Shown here: positions 46,260-58,750 of the stretch, piece by piece | Position numbering within the stretch: the stretch's first letter is position 1 | How the letters are laid out: each line of letters starts with the position of its first letter | Origin: Bradysia coprophila | Lineage: Eukaryota; Arthropoda; Insecta; Diptera; Sciaridae | NCBI RefSeq assembly: GCF_014529535.1 | Contig: NW_023503608.1 | Coordinates: 1,798,001 to 1,862,000 of the forward strand | Direction: 5' to 3' | Length of the DNA: 64,000 bases | Notes under the pieces: model-generated | What the model was told of the DNA's origin: nothing | What the model saw: the letters and a program-made list of their open reading frames with translations, nothing else | Databases searched by the model: none | Position numbers and translations under genes: made by a program

Positions 46260-46643
46260 AGACTGCCGTATGTTCAACGCCGTTTCGAACATTATCGACC
46301 CCACATGCCACACAACCTCTTGAATGCCTTGTATCGACTACCAGACTCTAACCTGACTAATTTCTTACGAATGTGATACTCTGGCTGACGCCTACAACAG
46401 CTTTTATGTGACGATCTGTGATACTCTACTCTACTCTATTCTATTCTATTGATTTGATTAATTTATTTGTTAACTAAACGTACTCTATCGACGATCATTT
46501 GTGATTCCTTAAACCTCACTCTAAACTATGCTTGATGCGTTATACTTCTTATAATTTTATGTTTTATACTCTAATAGTCCGCTTGTATTAAGCCGACTGA
46601 AAATGCATAATAAATGACTGAATGAATGAATGAATGAATGAAT
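46260..46643 (+). mobile_element. Probable truncated LINE 3' end with (TGAA)n tail
   Basis: A tract of about 380 bp ends in AATAAATGACTGAATGAATG and further TGAA units (46609-46643). Non-LTR retrotransposons of the Jockey/CR1/L2 groups often end in such short tandem tails. A short open stretch (PYVQRRFEHYRPHMPHNLLN) precedes it, but I cannot assign it to a reverse transcriptase region, and no target duplication is clear. Confidence 0.45.
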
Positions 46644-46662
46644 ACTGTTAGTCGAAGTTAGT

Positions 46663-47027
46663 CAAAGTTTGATGATTGTTCTTGGTAGCTTTTAGTGTAC
46701 TGATTACTGAATGTTTGGTGCCTGACTTTTTTCATGTTTTCATATATTAGTGCATGAATTTCAAAATTTCGACAAAAAGTTTCTCTGAAGACGAATTTTA
46801 TGTAGAAATTACAGGTGGGGCTGAAACGTTTGGTCAAAAGTGAAAAATATGGTTTTTCAGTACGAAATATCTTTCATTAAGAATTTTTGACTTGCAATCG
46901 TTAAAAATCATCAACTAGGTGGCCAAAAACCGACTGATATCTCGAGAATGACCAGAAGCTCAGCCTGGTACCCGAACATTCCGTAATCAGGGCATTAAAA
47001 GCTACCAAGAACAATCATCAAACTTTG
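46663..47027. mobile_element. Foldback element with long TIRs
   Basis: CAAAGTTTGATGATTGTTCT with TGGTAGCTTTTA at the left is matched by its complement at 46990-47027. Pairing continues inward (CTGATTAC.GAATGTT) to about 70 bp with mismatches. It starts about 20 bp after the TGAA tail of the LINE-like relic. Confidence 0.75.
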
Positions 47028-49102
47028 CTCACCGTCGATGGACACAGAATGTTCTGTGGCTCCTAGACTAAGTAGAAAGATGAGCCTCCATTTTCTACTA
47101 AACCACTTAATTCTGGACCAAGACCCGTTAAGCATTTCTACAAATCAAGGCACTGAAGATCCGGAGCTGAACATTAATAGCATTTGAAATGCGAAAGAAA
47201 AATCTGTAACAACAACAGACTAAGTTTTGAAGTGTCATAAACACTCTCATCCTTTCTACCATTCATTGTACAATGTACGTCAACCAAAGAACAGTGATGG
47301 TACATAACACAGAAATAAAGAATCTCATCACTTTGTGCAAATTATAAAGAATATTTATCTTAATAAGTATAAAGACGACCTGAATAATTAAAAGCTTTGA
47401 AGCATTGTGTTTACTTTGTCTATGTAAATAAATTTCACTAAATTATTATGATTTTCAAAAGGTATTCTGCGTATGTATATAGGCAGTCAGCCAGTCATAC
47501 AATAGACGCTTTCAACAAAAAAAAATATTTATTTAGTCTGTACGTTTATGTGTGGGCTCATATATATGTAAAGTTATTATATATCAGCGTAAATACATGA
47601 ATCCACAAAACTACCCCAAAACTCGAAAAATTCCCACACACACAATCCACCCACAATCCTCTGGAATAAATATAAATTTATCATCACCCCCGCAATTTGT
47701 AAAAGTCGATGTTAACTATGTAGAGAGTATATATATACCGTTTACGTGCACCGTTTGTATATGATTCGTAAGCTCCGCCTAAACAATATGGATGATATGA
47801 CGTCACAACAAACCACCCTGAGATGAAAATTTTTGGGGAGTAATTTGGAGCCTTCATCAGACGAATTCAGAGTTGTAGAGAACGTCAGACAGTTCAGCTG
47901 CTACTTCCTGTCCGTCCGACAGAGTTATAAACTGTTATATAATACAAAAGGTTTAAAAAAAATTATTTTATTTTTTCGTTAAATTGTTCGCAAAAATAAA
48001 CAAGAAACGGATGATCAATCTGGTTTCTTACATTTGTTGAGTTAAATAGTTACAAATTTAGTGAAACAGACTGGTTTCAGTATCATCCACTTGCATCAAC
48101 ACATTTATTTAGTGTCACAGTAGCTAAAATATAGTCTCATTTTCATTGAAAGTGTTTCATAAAATTAGCCAAAGTGATTCTCATAAGGCATTACATTGAA
48201 GACCTGCGAAGGTTAATTGGTAAGAGCTCATTAACCAATGAATCATGTTTAACTTTTTTTTCATTTTTCATTTAGAAAATAATCTAGAAAATCGTAATTA
48301 GATGTTTTGCTTGAGTGCTAATTCCTAGAAAAAAAAAAGATCCCACACCATAAGTCGCATTTTACATGTATTCAGATAATTTAAATGTATTCCAACAAAT
48401 TGAATGCAAAAATATTCATACCTCAAAAACTGTGTTGAAAATTTGAAAAATATTCAACGTAAAAAAATTTGCAATAATCGATATTCTCGATTCACAAATC
48501 CCAAACGTTTTTACCTTTCGCCTTCTGCGCATTTTCTTCAGGTTCGTATTACTTTCCAAGAATGTTTTTGATAATAAAAACCAGTAGTAAATTTAAGCCT
48601 GAGTCTGCGCACTGAAACGACAAAACAAGTTCCAAATCAAAATCGATTTTTCAAAGAAAAAAAATTGCCTTGAATTCTTCTGTCCTTCAATTTGAATTGG
48701 TTGGGTTTTGAGTGGAGCGCAGAATTCGTCAAAACATCACACAAGTGCGAAGGTTTTCAATGGACGCAGATGTTGCCAATTCTGAAATTCGTACAAAATG
48801 AAGGAGACTGGACAAAGTCACATACCCAATTCATTTCACTATCATGTAGTACGTATGCTCATTTCCTGAAATTCCATATTAAGGAATCGAACACTAAAGA
48901 CTTTTCAAAGGATTTTCCTTTAAAGTAGATACTATCTTTTAATAAGAAATGAAGTAATGGTTTTAGTCTTTGGCGGGATCACAGATCTCTGCTGCGAACT
49001 TCCGAACTTCAACAAAAATCCATATCGATAAGTTACCTATGTAATGATTAGCAAATTTGTGGAACTGCTTCCAGCATCTTAAATACGGCAAGTCATATGT
49101 TA
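47028..49102. other. Region upstream of the Gad1 start exon
   Basis: No coding exon found. A perfect CRE-like octamer TGACGTCA lies at 47798-47805. The acceptor at 49800 shows that at least one untranslated Gad1 exon lies upstream; its position was not identified. Confidence 0.4.
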
Positions 49103-49318
49103 TTAACATATTACAGACGACAAGCATATGACCAGTATCGGCTATCGGATCTGTTACTTCCATCCATCAAAGTATTTTTAATCTGTTGATTTCAAATCTT
49201 GTACTTCAATTTTTTAACATGCATTTTACTATATAAAGGACCATATTGCCAGGAGCTTGTCATTATTTTTGTCGTCGTCATCGATAGAAGATGAATAGCT
49301 GTATGTGACAGGTTTAAC
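49103..49318. mobile_element. Dispersed repeat, TTAACC family, inverted copy
   Basis: Reverse-oriented relative of 34044-34267: it starts TTAACATATTACAGACGAC and ends 'gctgtatgtgacaggtttaa', with 'ttgatttcaaatcttgtact' and 'gtcgtcgtcatcgatag' inside. Confidence 0.7.
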
Positions 49319-49429
49319 AATTTGACGAAAATTTATACATCCAAACACTTTCGAAAGCTAAAAAAGGAAAACGTTTTGTATCAAACCTTCAGTGATAATT
49401 TAAACCAACGCATATCTAACATTAGTGGT

Positions 49430-49495
49430 AAATAGGGTACTGAAACTGGACACTGTAAAAACAATTTGATATAAAATAGTAACAGTACCCTATTT
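49430..49495. repeat. Hairpin AAATAGGGTACTG
   Basis: AAATAGGGTACTG (49430-49442) pairs exactly with CAGTACCCTATTT (49483-49495), a 66-bp foldback about 310 bp upstream of the Gad1 coding start. Confidence 0.55.
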
Positions 49496-49808
49496 GGCAG
49501 CTGTTCTCTATGATCACTTTGCTTGAAGTGCGTTGTTTAAACGGAAGAACTTGCAAATTTAATTACTATAATATGTTTCGCATTTCTAAGAGCTAGACGT
49601 TAACAGTTCCAGGAAATTATTTGATCACATACAAATACCCTGTAAGTGAGTCCCTGTTCCAGATCGGTCAAAATTTCTGTTATATAATTATACCGGAGTG
49701 TAAATTTGCATGATTTTTGCTACTTTCAGATTGAAAAATTTAAAAATTGAACAAATTTCAAACAAATTAATTTAAAAAAATATTTTTTTTACCTTTTCAG
49801 AAGAGAAG

Positions 49809-52800
49809 ATGTCTATTAATCCTCAGGGTTACAAACTGTCTGACAGAACAGGCAAACTCACGGCAGAGGGTAAGTTTCTATATTCCAATTCTATACACTA
49901 ATAAATCACAGGCTTTCGTCCTTCAAATAAAAATATTTCGCCGCAAAAAGACTCTCTAGCAGGAAATACGTATATGATTGTAACAAATCGAGTTAAAATA
50001 CAAACATGTCACAAACATATCGTCTGCATGAGTGTTATTAATATATGTTCTTCGTCTGGAATGATAAATCTGTAGCTAAGTGCCGTGAAGTGTAAAAGGC
50101 AAGCCAACCCTCTTTGTGTACTTTTTGCCTGCGCACACACTTGATGGCGTATTTCATCCGTGTATTGTTGTAGAAAATCCACGGGTCCTACTTTATACAA
50201 ATCGATAACAAAGTGTGTTCTGCTGGTATTTCTATTTTATCTTGGAAATTGAAACTAAAATTACCATTTCATGATTAAATGAAATCGTTGAAATTATGCT
50301 CAGCTGTCTATTTGCAAAATAATTCCTCTTAAATCGGATGGGTTTACCGCCACTTAATTATTCTAAGCACACATAATCCAGTACATGACCAAATACAAAA
50401 CGAGATAGGTCGCCGAATTCTAGCATTGGCATTGGCATTTTATTTTGTGTTTAGAGTTTTTCCTGTCCTTCAAGTATGTAGGATATATGCTTTGTAGATG
50501 TAAATTTTTGGATTACGGTTGGCTGATTCTAAAAATAGTACATAACCAGTGAAGGAATTCGATATCTCGTATCCAGATGAGTAAAGGAATGGGGCTGTTA
50601 CTCATCGTCATCATGATACGTAATATCAAAATATTTCACGTGTATAATACATAGTTGGACTTTATGTATTATGTATTATGTATCCTTGGGAGGGATAAGG
50701 CACATTTCCTCCCTAGTAAAGTAAAACAAATTTGACAGTTTTTTAATAGTTGTATAAAAATCGTCGATGTTCCCAGTCGATTAAGTACTGTTTCCAGCCT
50801 ATGATATTTTCTCACAAAATTTGAAAACGCACTAGTGAATTCAAATTTTGCACGAAAATGTAATAGACTGTGAAGCACTTAATTGACTTTTACAACTTTA
50901 AAAAAACTAAAATTGAGTTTTCTTAAGATGAACGGACTGTATTTTAGGAAAGCCTTTGTTTTTTCTATATGCATTTGGTGCGAGAAAGATATTTTATATT
51001 TAGGCGGACCAAGAACGTCACATTCTTTCATTAGATAGATGGCCAAAACGAAAACAGTTTTTCCCTATTTTTCTTCATAATTTTTCGTCCCAGTTGTGTC
51101 AATTTTCATTCGGAATGTGTGTCGGTCGCACCTTCTTGATCTTGTGACATATTATACTATATTTGATAGATGTGAAGGAGAAAAACCTAATTTTCTGCCT
51201 ACCTAAACGGCTAAATACGAAATATTTACTTTTATGTAATTCAGTGAGCGAATTCGAGACTTACTTAATCGGTCATGTAGTCATTCATTGGAGGTTATAT
51301 GCGCAACGCAAAAGACGTGAATATTGTCAACTCGAATAAAGCCGAATTTTTACAAACATTCCCTCTGTGCACTAGTGGGATATGAAAGTCTTTTAACGCC
51401 AATCAATCTTAAACCTAGGTAGTCCGAAAGAGAACGAAGAGAACTTAGCACGAACACGAATGAATGTTGCTATCAATACCAATCACTTTAAAGCCTAACC
51501 AGATGCTTGTTAGAGATATCCAATTTTGAATAATAAATTTACGTAGAAGGAAAGAAAGCGAAGCAACTTAACGAATAACTTGTTTCAAACTGCCGTGCAT
51601 TTAATTTTAAAACTTTCAAACAAAAAACAACTTTGGACAATTCAGTCATTCTTTCAAAGAAAATTTATTAAACAAATACTAAGCTCTGGAATTCAAAAAA
51701 TTATAAGGGTATACAACGTATACTTCAAAGTACACAAACAAAGCAAATAAATTCTTCATATATAACAAACAATATTCCCTGTCTTTTTACGGGCAATACA
51801 ATATGTTCAGTTTGGAAGATGTGTATGATGAAATGCGCATTCCACAGAATAAAAATCCCTTTTATATACACGCATGTTTTCGACTCGTAGCAGTGCGATA
51901 ATCTCTTTCCCCTAAAAGTAAATATTTGAAAATGTAAAGCGATTTGGCACACTTTATGGATGGTTAAGTGCAGTAATTGTTTTTGGAAGGGAATTTGAAA
52001 TATTTGTTAATTTAAAATCAACTTTTGTTGAATGTGCGAGAATTGATAAGAGCAGCAAATTTATTTTATTTTGACGCTTGAGGGCGAATATATCACCTAT
52101 GTCATATTCGAATCTATTACATCTTTCGTTGCAAGTATTTTTAAGCGAATTGATCGAAAATTTGTTACTTCTTTAGTTTTACTATCAAATGTTATCAGAC
52201 CTCAGAGTTCATCGTTTATTGTTTGACGCGACCATTGATAACCCTGTATCAAGCCCAGGTGTACATTGCTTTTATTGATTTATCTCCAGAAAATGTTATT
52301 CGATTCGTCCATAACGGTAAATATTGCCGCAAGTATCATTTCCACCAAACAGAGTCTTGTAGGCGCTCAATATGGAGAATAGATCATTCATCTTCGAATA
52401 TTTCGTTTGCCTTTAAAATCTCATACATAAATTTCAACTTCAGAAAAGGAACCCCACATTTGCTATAATAACAACGCATAAAAAATCGTCTTTTGTTATA
52501 CTTTCATCCATCCGTCATTTCGGTCACCATGTGTTGGGAAGTGTATGATATTAAACTGAGATTTTTATGTTCTTTTTTTTCCAGTGAGGGGTGGCTTTTC
52601 TGACTTAAAGAGAAATAAAACACAACTAAATTTTCAGTCGTACCCACACACGCACTGTTGGGATAGCAGACGAACTATTTAAAAAATTACATTTTCATAT
52701 GACACTCTTATCGTGAGGTGTATAACAGATTTTCTTTTAAGTATAATAAACAACCACTCAACTTAACATTTTTCCAACCAAGACAACTTAAGCCTCCCGA

Positions 52801-55800
52801 GTGCACAGCCCCAAAAATCCTCAATTAGCAATCATTCACAAAAGCACCCTCATCGTTAAATAATACCAAACTTATTTGGGTCCCGGTTCGTACATGTAGC
52901 ACATCGTATTTAGAAGATATTCTCGACGATGCAGTATAACAAACATGTATTACGAACGAGGTATATCCGACAGATTGAAAAAAGGGGGATTTTTATTAAT
53001 AAAATGCAACCCTCTTCGCTCTCTCATACGTAGGGTGTACCGTTGTACAACATTTCATTTATTCGAAACCCATGGAATAATTCACGAGCGGCTTTTCATT
53101 AAAGCAATTCTCATGTTGAAGAATGTATGAATGAATTGGAAGTATCTGTAATGGTGATGTAAATTGTTTTCAATGGGCTTAGAGGTTAAGATTTTAAAGT
53201 TTCCATATTTTTTTTTCAACCCTGACAGGAATTTAATTTAAATTGTATGGAGAGTGGTGAATGTTTTTTTTAATGTTAGAAGTAAACCACTAGATTTATT
53301 GTGGAAATGTAATTAGGTTTTATGACTGAAGATTGATGACAGAGGTATGCTGGATAGACTTGAAAATAATCGTGGCTCGGAACTTAAAATCTTCATACTT
53401 ATTTATCAGAGAAATGAGATTGAGATCAGAGAAACCTTTGTCTTGGTCGTTAATTCGTGAATAAACAAAACTGAAGTGCCACCTTGGAGTTCTCTAAAAG
53501 ATTTTCTATAAATGGTGCCGAAGTCTTGAAATTCCATTTGAATTCTAAACTAATACGCGTTGTAACCTTATTCGTCACAAAAGCTTATTGTTTGATAGAA
53601 AAAGTTTTTAAAGTTTTTATCACATTCGAAAAAAAAGTTTTTCACAATGACGTGGAATCGAATGGAAATATTTGTTCAATTTATAATATTCATTTTGTCC
53701 TATTTGTAGGACAGTTATTCATTCTGACAATTTTTATGATTCCACAATGTCTGCAAAACTTTGGCTATTTAAATTTTGCACAACATTGGGAAATATTGGC
53801 AATGTATATCTCCTGTTCTGATTCAGTTCAGTTCTTCTAAAATGACTCGAACGAGTGAAACGCTGGTTTTGTCATCTCCATGCTCAATCATAACAAATAA
53901 CATTAAATCTATACGATATTTGAATGCTGAACTTACTTTTGTAACTGGAGCTATCCCATTAAAAATTGAAGTTCGTAGCTGTCAGAGACGGCAAGCAGTA
54001 CGATTATTACTTGTTTTCATCTAAAAAGGTTCAAGAGATTGATGTGAAATCTTGTACTTCATTTCGTTTAACATTCATTTTGCAAAAATGCAGCTCATAT
54101 TACTCTGACATTGTCGCTTATCTTTGCTTGCGTTATCGATGAATGGCCATCAGTGAAAGGTTCCTTCACATTACAATTAAACATTTTGCTAGATTATACG
54201 AAAAACGCCTTATCAATGACACTTACATAACCATTATTTTTGTTGTTCTTTTTTAGGATCTTTTTGATGAATAACAAAGTCTTTGTTGAGTGGTGAAATA
54301 TTGAACCATTACTTCTATCATATATAATAGATCGTCCCCATAGAATAGCTTTGAGCCACTCCGAAAATCGAACCATATTTCATCGATAATCCTGCCAAAT
54401 GGATATAAAAGGATGATAAAGGAAAAACCCTCATGGAAATTGAAAAATTGATAAAAGTAGACTCTTTATGTGCTAGATAACCATTAAATGTATAGGAATC
54501 TTCGATAAAATGTTTTTGTTGAACAAAAAAAAATTATTCCCGTTACAGATATCCTGCCGCACAATACTGCAGCTGGACCGGAAACTAGAGAGTTTCTGTT
54601 AAAAGTTATAGACGTTCTACTGGACTTTGTCAAAGCTTCAAATGACCGAAACGAAAAAGTTTTGGAATTTCATCATCCCGAGGATATGAAACGATTGCTG
54701 GATTTGGATGTTCCTGATACGGCCGTGCCTTTGCAGCAACTTATCCAAGATTGTGCAACAACATTAAAATACCAAGTGAAAACTGGTGAGTACCATTGGC
54801 TGCATTACGCAAACAGAGCTAACGCAACACAATAATAGCAAATTTATGGTTTTGGGTGAATAAACTAACCCATTTCACAAGTGATAAGATATTCAATTAC
54901 ATATAAAATCACCCCATTATTGTGTGTACCTAATTCTTTTGAAAAGTGTCCCTATACTGTCAACATTTATATTTAATATTCCCCTTTTTCTCTGCGATGT
55001 GCAAAAAAAACATACGTTCGGTAACCAAAATCTGATTAAGCTATGATTTAATATATTGTTTGCGTTGAATATCATGTGGAAGCTGAAGATAATGTCGATA
55101 TAAGGGTTATGATGGAAACGTGTGTTTGATGCCACGGAAATGGTAGATTGAAATTGATTCTGTTATTATTTGACGTAGGACTGCTGATCCAGAAAATGTT
55201 ATGAAATAGCAATTTACATAAAAGTTGAAAAGTCCGATTTTCGTGCATGTTGATCCGAGGCGAAGCCGGGAAAACTTTATTTAAAAATTCAATTTTATGC
55301 AAAAATTGTCGTAGATCCCAGGTCACTAGTCCTATGAACAAATCCTCGAATTAAACTAGTCCAAAACATCAGAAAACACCAAATACCTATCTTCTACCAT
55401 TGACTTAAAATGGATCAGCCCAAACGCGCTGTAAAAATCAATACAATCGAAGGCATAGATTTGAAGATAATGTCTCAGGAAGTTGGCAAACATCCACAAA
55501 TAATCGATTGACATAATAATGGAAAGACCCACATTTTCTTTAAACTTTTTCTAAGTTCACATTTTTTGCAGATTTTCTGGGAACTTTTTTTCTTCTAAAT
55601 TTCCCATTTTTTGCGCCTTTTCTGAGAACTTTTTATTTTCTGAATATTTTCAGCCATTTCATTAAAGAAAATTTCCAATAATATGCCCTGCTACTAAGTA
55701 CCTTTGTCCTTCGTGAATCGAGCTGTAAATTTCCAGTATATGGTTCAATTATGTGATGGTACTCTTAGTACAAGAGTTTTCATCTGTTAAGAGGCATCGA

Positions 55801-58750
55801 TGCTTAGCCAAAATTGGGAGCCTAAATTTCATTTCGTATTTCATTTTTGATGATATCTTTTCATGAGAATCCTTTTTGAAAAAGGTACGACCGCAATAAC
55901 GACCACGAATGAATGTGTTTACTTTAAAAAAAATAGTTTTGGTTGTAGCCGTTTGACCAGCTCCGAGAAAAGTCAGCAGTTTAACGAAATTTTCACAAAC
56001 TGCTTGCTTAGTTTTCTTAGATCTGGTCAAACTGCTAAAACCAAAACTATTTTCTGTTGAATGCTAAGACATTCGTGGTCGTTATTGCGGTCCTATATTT
56101 TTGAAAATAGATTCTGGTGGAAAGATATCATCAAAAGTAAATTAAAATCCAGAAAAGCATCGGTGCCTCTTAAATAGCTGCTCACATTGCACATCTTTCT
56201 TCAAACTACAAAATCAACAGAAGTCGTTTTTTAGGTCAAACGTTCACACTAACGAAATACTGTATAGTTAATGCTTAGTTTCCTCTTACCAAAAAATTAC
56301 TCCGTGTGAGAGACAAAATTGAATTTTTTCAATTTTTCCTTTGTTTATTTGACGGCTCGCTCTCTCACGGCTCTCTCACGGAGTACTTTTTGTTGAGTGG
56401 AATGGACACTTAACTCTCAGTATCTTTTAGTCGATTTTATCTGGTCCAGTTAAATAGGCCACGTCGATTGAAGATGATGGAAACTTTAACATCACGTTTT
56501 TCTAAACACTAAAACATCATTCAACTTTATAAATGCGTTTTACCACACTCGATATCTGGCGTCCACATAAAACAAACAATCAATCATAAATTTTTATGTT
56601 AGAGATCATGTACAGCTATTCAGCTATTGATTGCACGTGTATATCTTAATAATCCCTATTCAATTCTGAGTTTAGAGTGGCAGTAGATACAACAAGGGGG
56701 CGGACTAATCTAATCTTGGTCACGTGACCGCAATGTACGCATACCCTTGAGGAATATAATGATATTCACACCACAGTTTAAGTGAATTTCTATTCTATTA
56801 ATTGCATCATAATTTCGAAAAAGGAAATGAAAAATTTGTTTGGTAGAGTTAAAGTGGGGAGTTGATTGAGGTGGGAGGTTTTTGTGGTTAGATGTGAAGT
56901 CACTTTCCTCAGACACGAAAATGATTTCTTTATTTTCGAGTAAGAATTAACGATGTCTCAAGAATTTTGAATTAAAAATTTTACACAAAAAAAATGTCCA
57001 GCCAACATATGACACAGACGAAGCGAATAAACCATCCACCCCTCGATAATATTGTCACTACGAAACAACAAAGGAATTCTTTTCTATAAAACTAATGTTG
57101 CATATAATTGCTTTTCAATGTGATATATTTCAATGAAAGCGACCATAACCGCATATCCGGAATGAAACAACCTGTACATCGTTTGTTTGACTATCGCAAA
57201 AACATTCTCTTTTTGAAGTTCAGAAAGCATTTCGACGATAATTTGCACCCCTTTTCAATGTAACAATATTCCTATCATTTTTCCGTAATGTTCATCGTGC
57301 CTTGATTTTAGTAAGTTAAGATGGACAGATGGAGAAGAGATATAATTTGTTCAAATTACGTCACTTGCGAGGGTAATTGTTGATCCTACGGTGTTCGGGA
57401 AATTTTAATTTTATGGAAAAATTAAGAAAATTCTAGACAACATTTTCACAAGAACAGCCACTGGTATACGAGCTATTTGTTTGTTTCAGGGTATAGTTAA
57501 AGGATAAAGGCTTAAGGTAAAGCTGCAGTTAATGGTGTAAAATTTATATTATTTGTAATTAAAATGACTTACGCAATGTATAAGGCAGTTAATACGAATA
57601 TAACTGTCGTGTTACAGTTAGAACTCTAACTGCAAGTTACAGCTGTTTCGCCAACATCTCCCCTTGTTTTTTGCCGAATCTATAACATTGTTCCATTTTA
57701 TTAAGACATAACAAAGAACAGCATTCACATGTCAGTCATTGACGTGAGATTAGCCTCCCAACCCCACCTCAAAAATCATCCGGAGCGAGCATAAATGTAT
57801 ACATTTTCTACCCTTATTCTATTAGTAAATCTCAAGGATTATTCCAGGACATTTGTTCCAAATATAAATGCTGCTTTTTATACGGAATGCAGACGTTGAA
57901 TGTTGTTTGTACCATTTTCCACATATTTGCTCGGGTTAAGCTACAAATTAATGACTATTTTGATCTAACGGAAATTTGAATTTTTCACAAAATCGTCAAA
58001 CGCCTTACGATGAGAGACATTTTTCTATTTTCTTTTACTTTCGCTTCGTTACAGGTCATCCACATTTCTTCAATCAATTGTCCACTGGATTGGATTTAGT
58101 TTCAATGGCTGGCGAATGGTTGACTGCCACCGCCAACACAAACATGTTCACATACGAAATTGCGCCAGTCTTCATTTTGATGGAAAATGTTGTACTAACG
58201 AAAATGCGTGAAATTATCGGATGGAATTGTGGCGATTCGATATTGGCACCGGGTGGTTCGGTTTCAAATTTGTATGCATTTTTGGCAGCCAGACACAAAA
58301 TGTTCCCGAACTACAAAGAACACGGTGCCAAATGCTTACCCGGCGAATTGGTAATGTTCACCTCGGATCAGAGCCATTATTCGGTAAAATCATGTGCCTC
58401 GGTCGGTGGCTTAGGAACGGACAATTGTATAATCATTAGTTCCGATACCGCTGGCAGAATGATTCCCAGTGAACTGGAACGAGCTGTAGTCGAGCATAAG
58501 AATCGTGGACAAATTCCATTCTTTGTTAGTGCTACCGCCGGTACAACGGTACTCGGTGCGTTCGATCCATTGATGGAAATTGCTGATATTTGCCAAAAAT
58601 ACGGGCTGTGGTTGCATGTTGATGTAAGTTTAAATGTGCTGTTGTGTAATGTCTTCATTTGGTAATGATAAAAACGATTTAGGCTGCCTGGGGTGGTGGA
58701 CTTCTGATGTCGAAGAAATATCGCCATCCAAGATTAACTGGCATTGAACG
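49809..58750 (+). CDS. Gad1: Glutamate decarboxylase (Gad1), 5' part, runs off the window
   Basis: Four coding exons are visible: 49809-49869, 54549-54785, 58055-58623 and 58683-58750, joining in frame to about 311 residues of an enzyme of about 510. The product converts glutamate to GABA with PLP, in neurons. It reads [20 protein letters not shown], then the helical N-terminal region ([20 protein letters not shown]), [59 protein letters not shown] with the PLP-stacking His, [12 protein letters not shown] and [13 protein letters not shown] with the PLP-contacting Asp. The exon with the catalytic Lys (NPHK) was not found in the remaining 5 kb and should lie beyond 64000. The acceptor at 49800 implies an upstream untranslated exon. 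Introns of 4.7, 3.3 and over 5 kb contrast with the 60-bp introns of neighbouring genes. Confidence 0.97.
50553..50730. repeat. GATATCTCGTAT palindrome family, copy in Gad1 intron
   Basis: It shares 'gatatctcgtatccagatgagtaaa', 'ttactcatcgtc', 'gatacgtaatatcaaa' and the downstream 'cctccctagtaaagtaaaa' (pieces of each are seen at 40561). The central arm is shortened. It lies in the first coding intron of Gad1. Confidence 0.65.
55787..56173. mobile_element. TTAA-flanked foldback element (piggyBac-like MITE), copy 2
   Basis: TTAA at both ends, TIR GAGGCATCGATGCTTAG against its complement ending GATGCCTC-like CGGTGCCTC. Inner arms match copy 1 at 21552 (AGAATCCTTTTT, CGACCACGAATG, TTTTGGTTGTAG, GTTTGACCAGCTC). 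It lies in a Gad1 intron. Confidence 0.8.
56279..56402. mobile_element. CTCCGTGTGAGAG MITE, copy 2
   Basis: TACTCCGTGTGAGAG at the left and TCTCTCACGGAGTA with 'ttgttgagtggaa' at the right match the element at 7236. The right arm has an extra tandem CTCTCTCACGG. It lies in a Gad1 intron. Confidence 0.7.
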
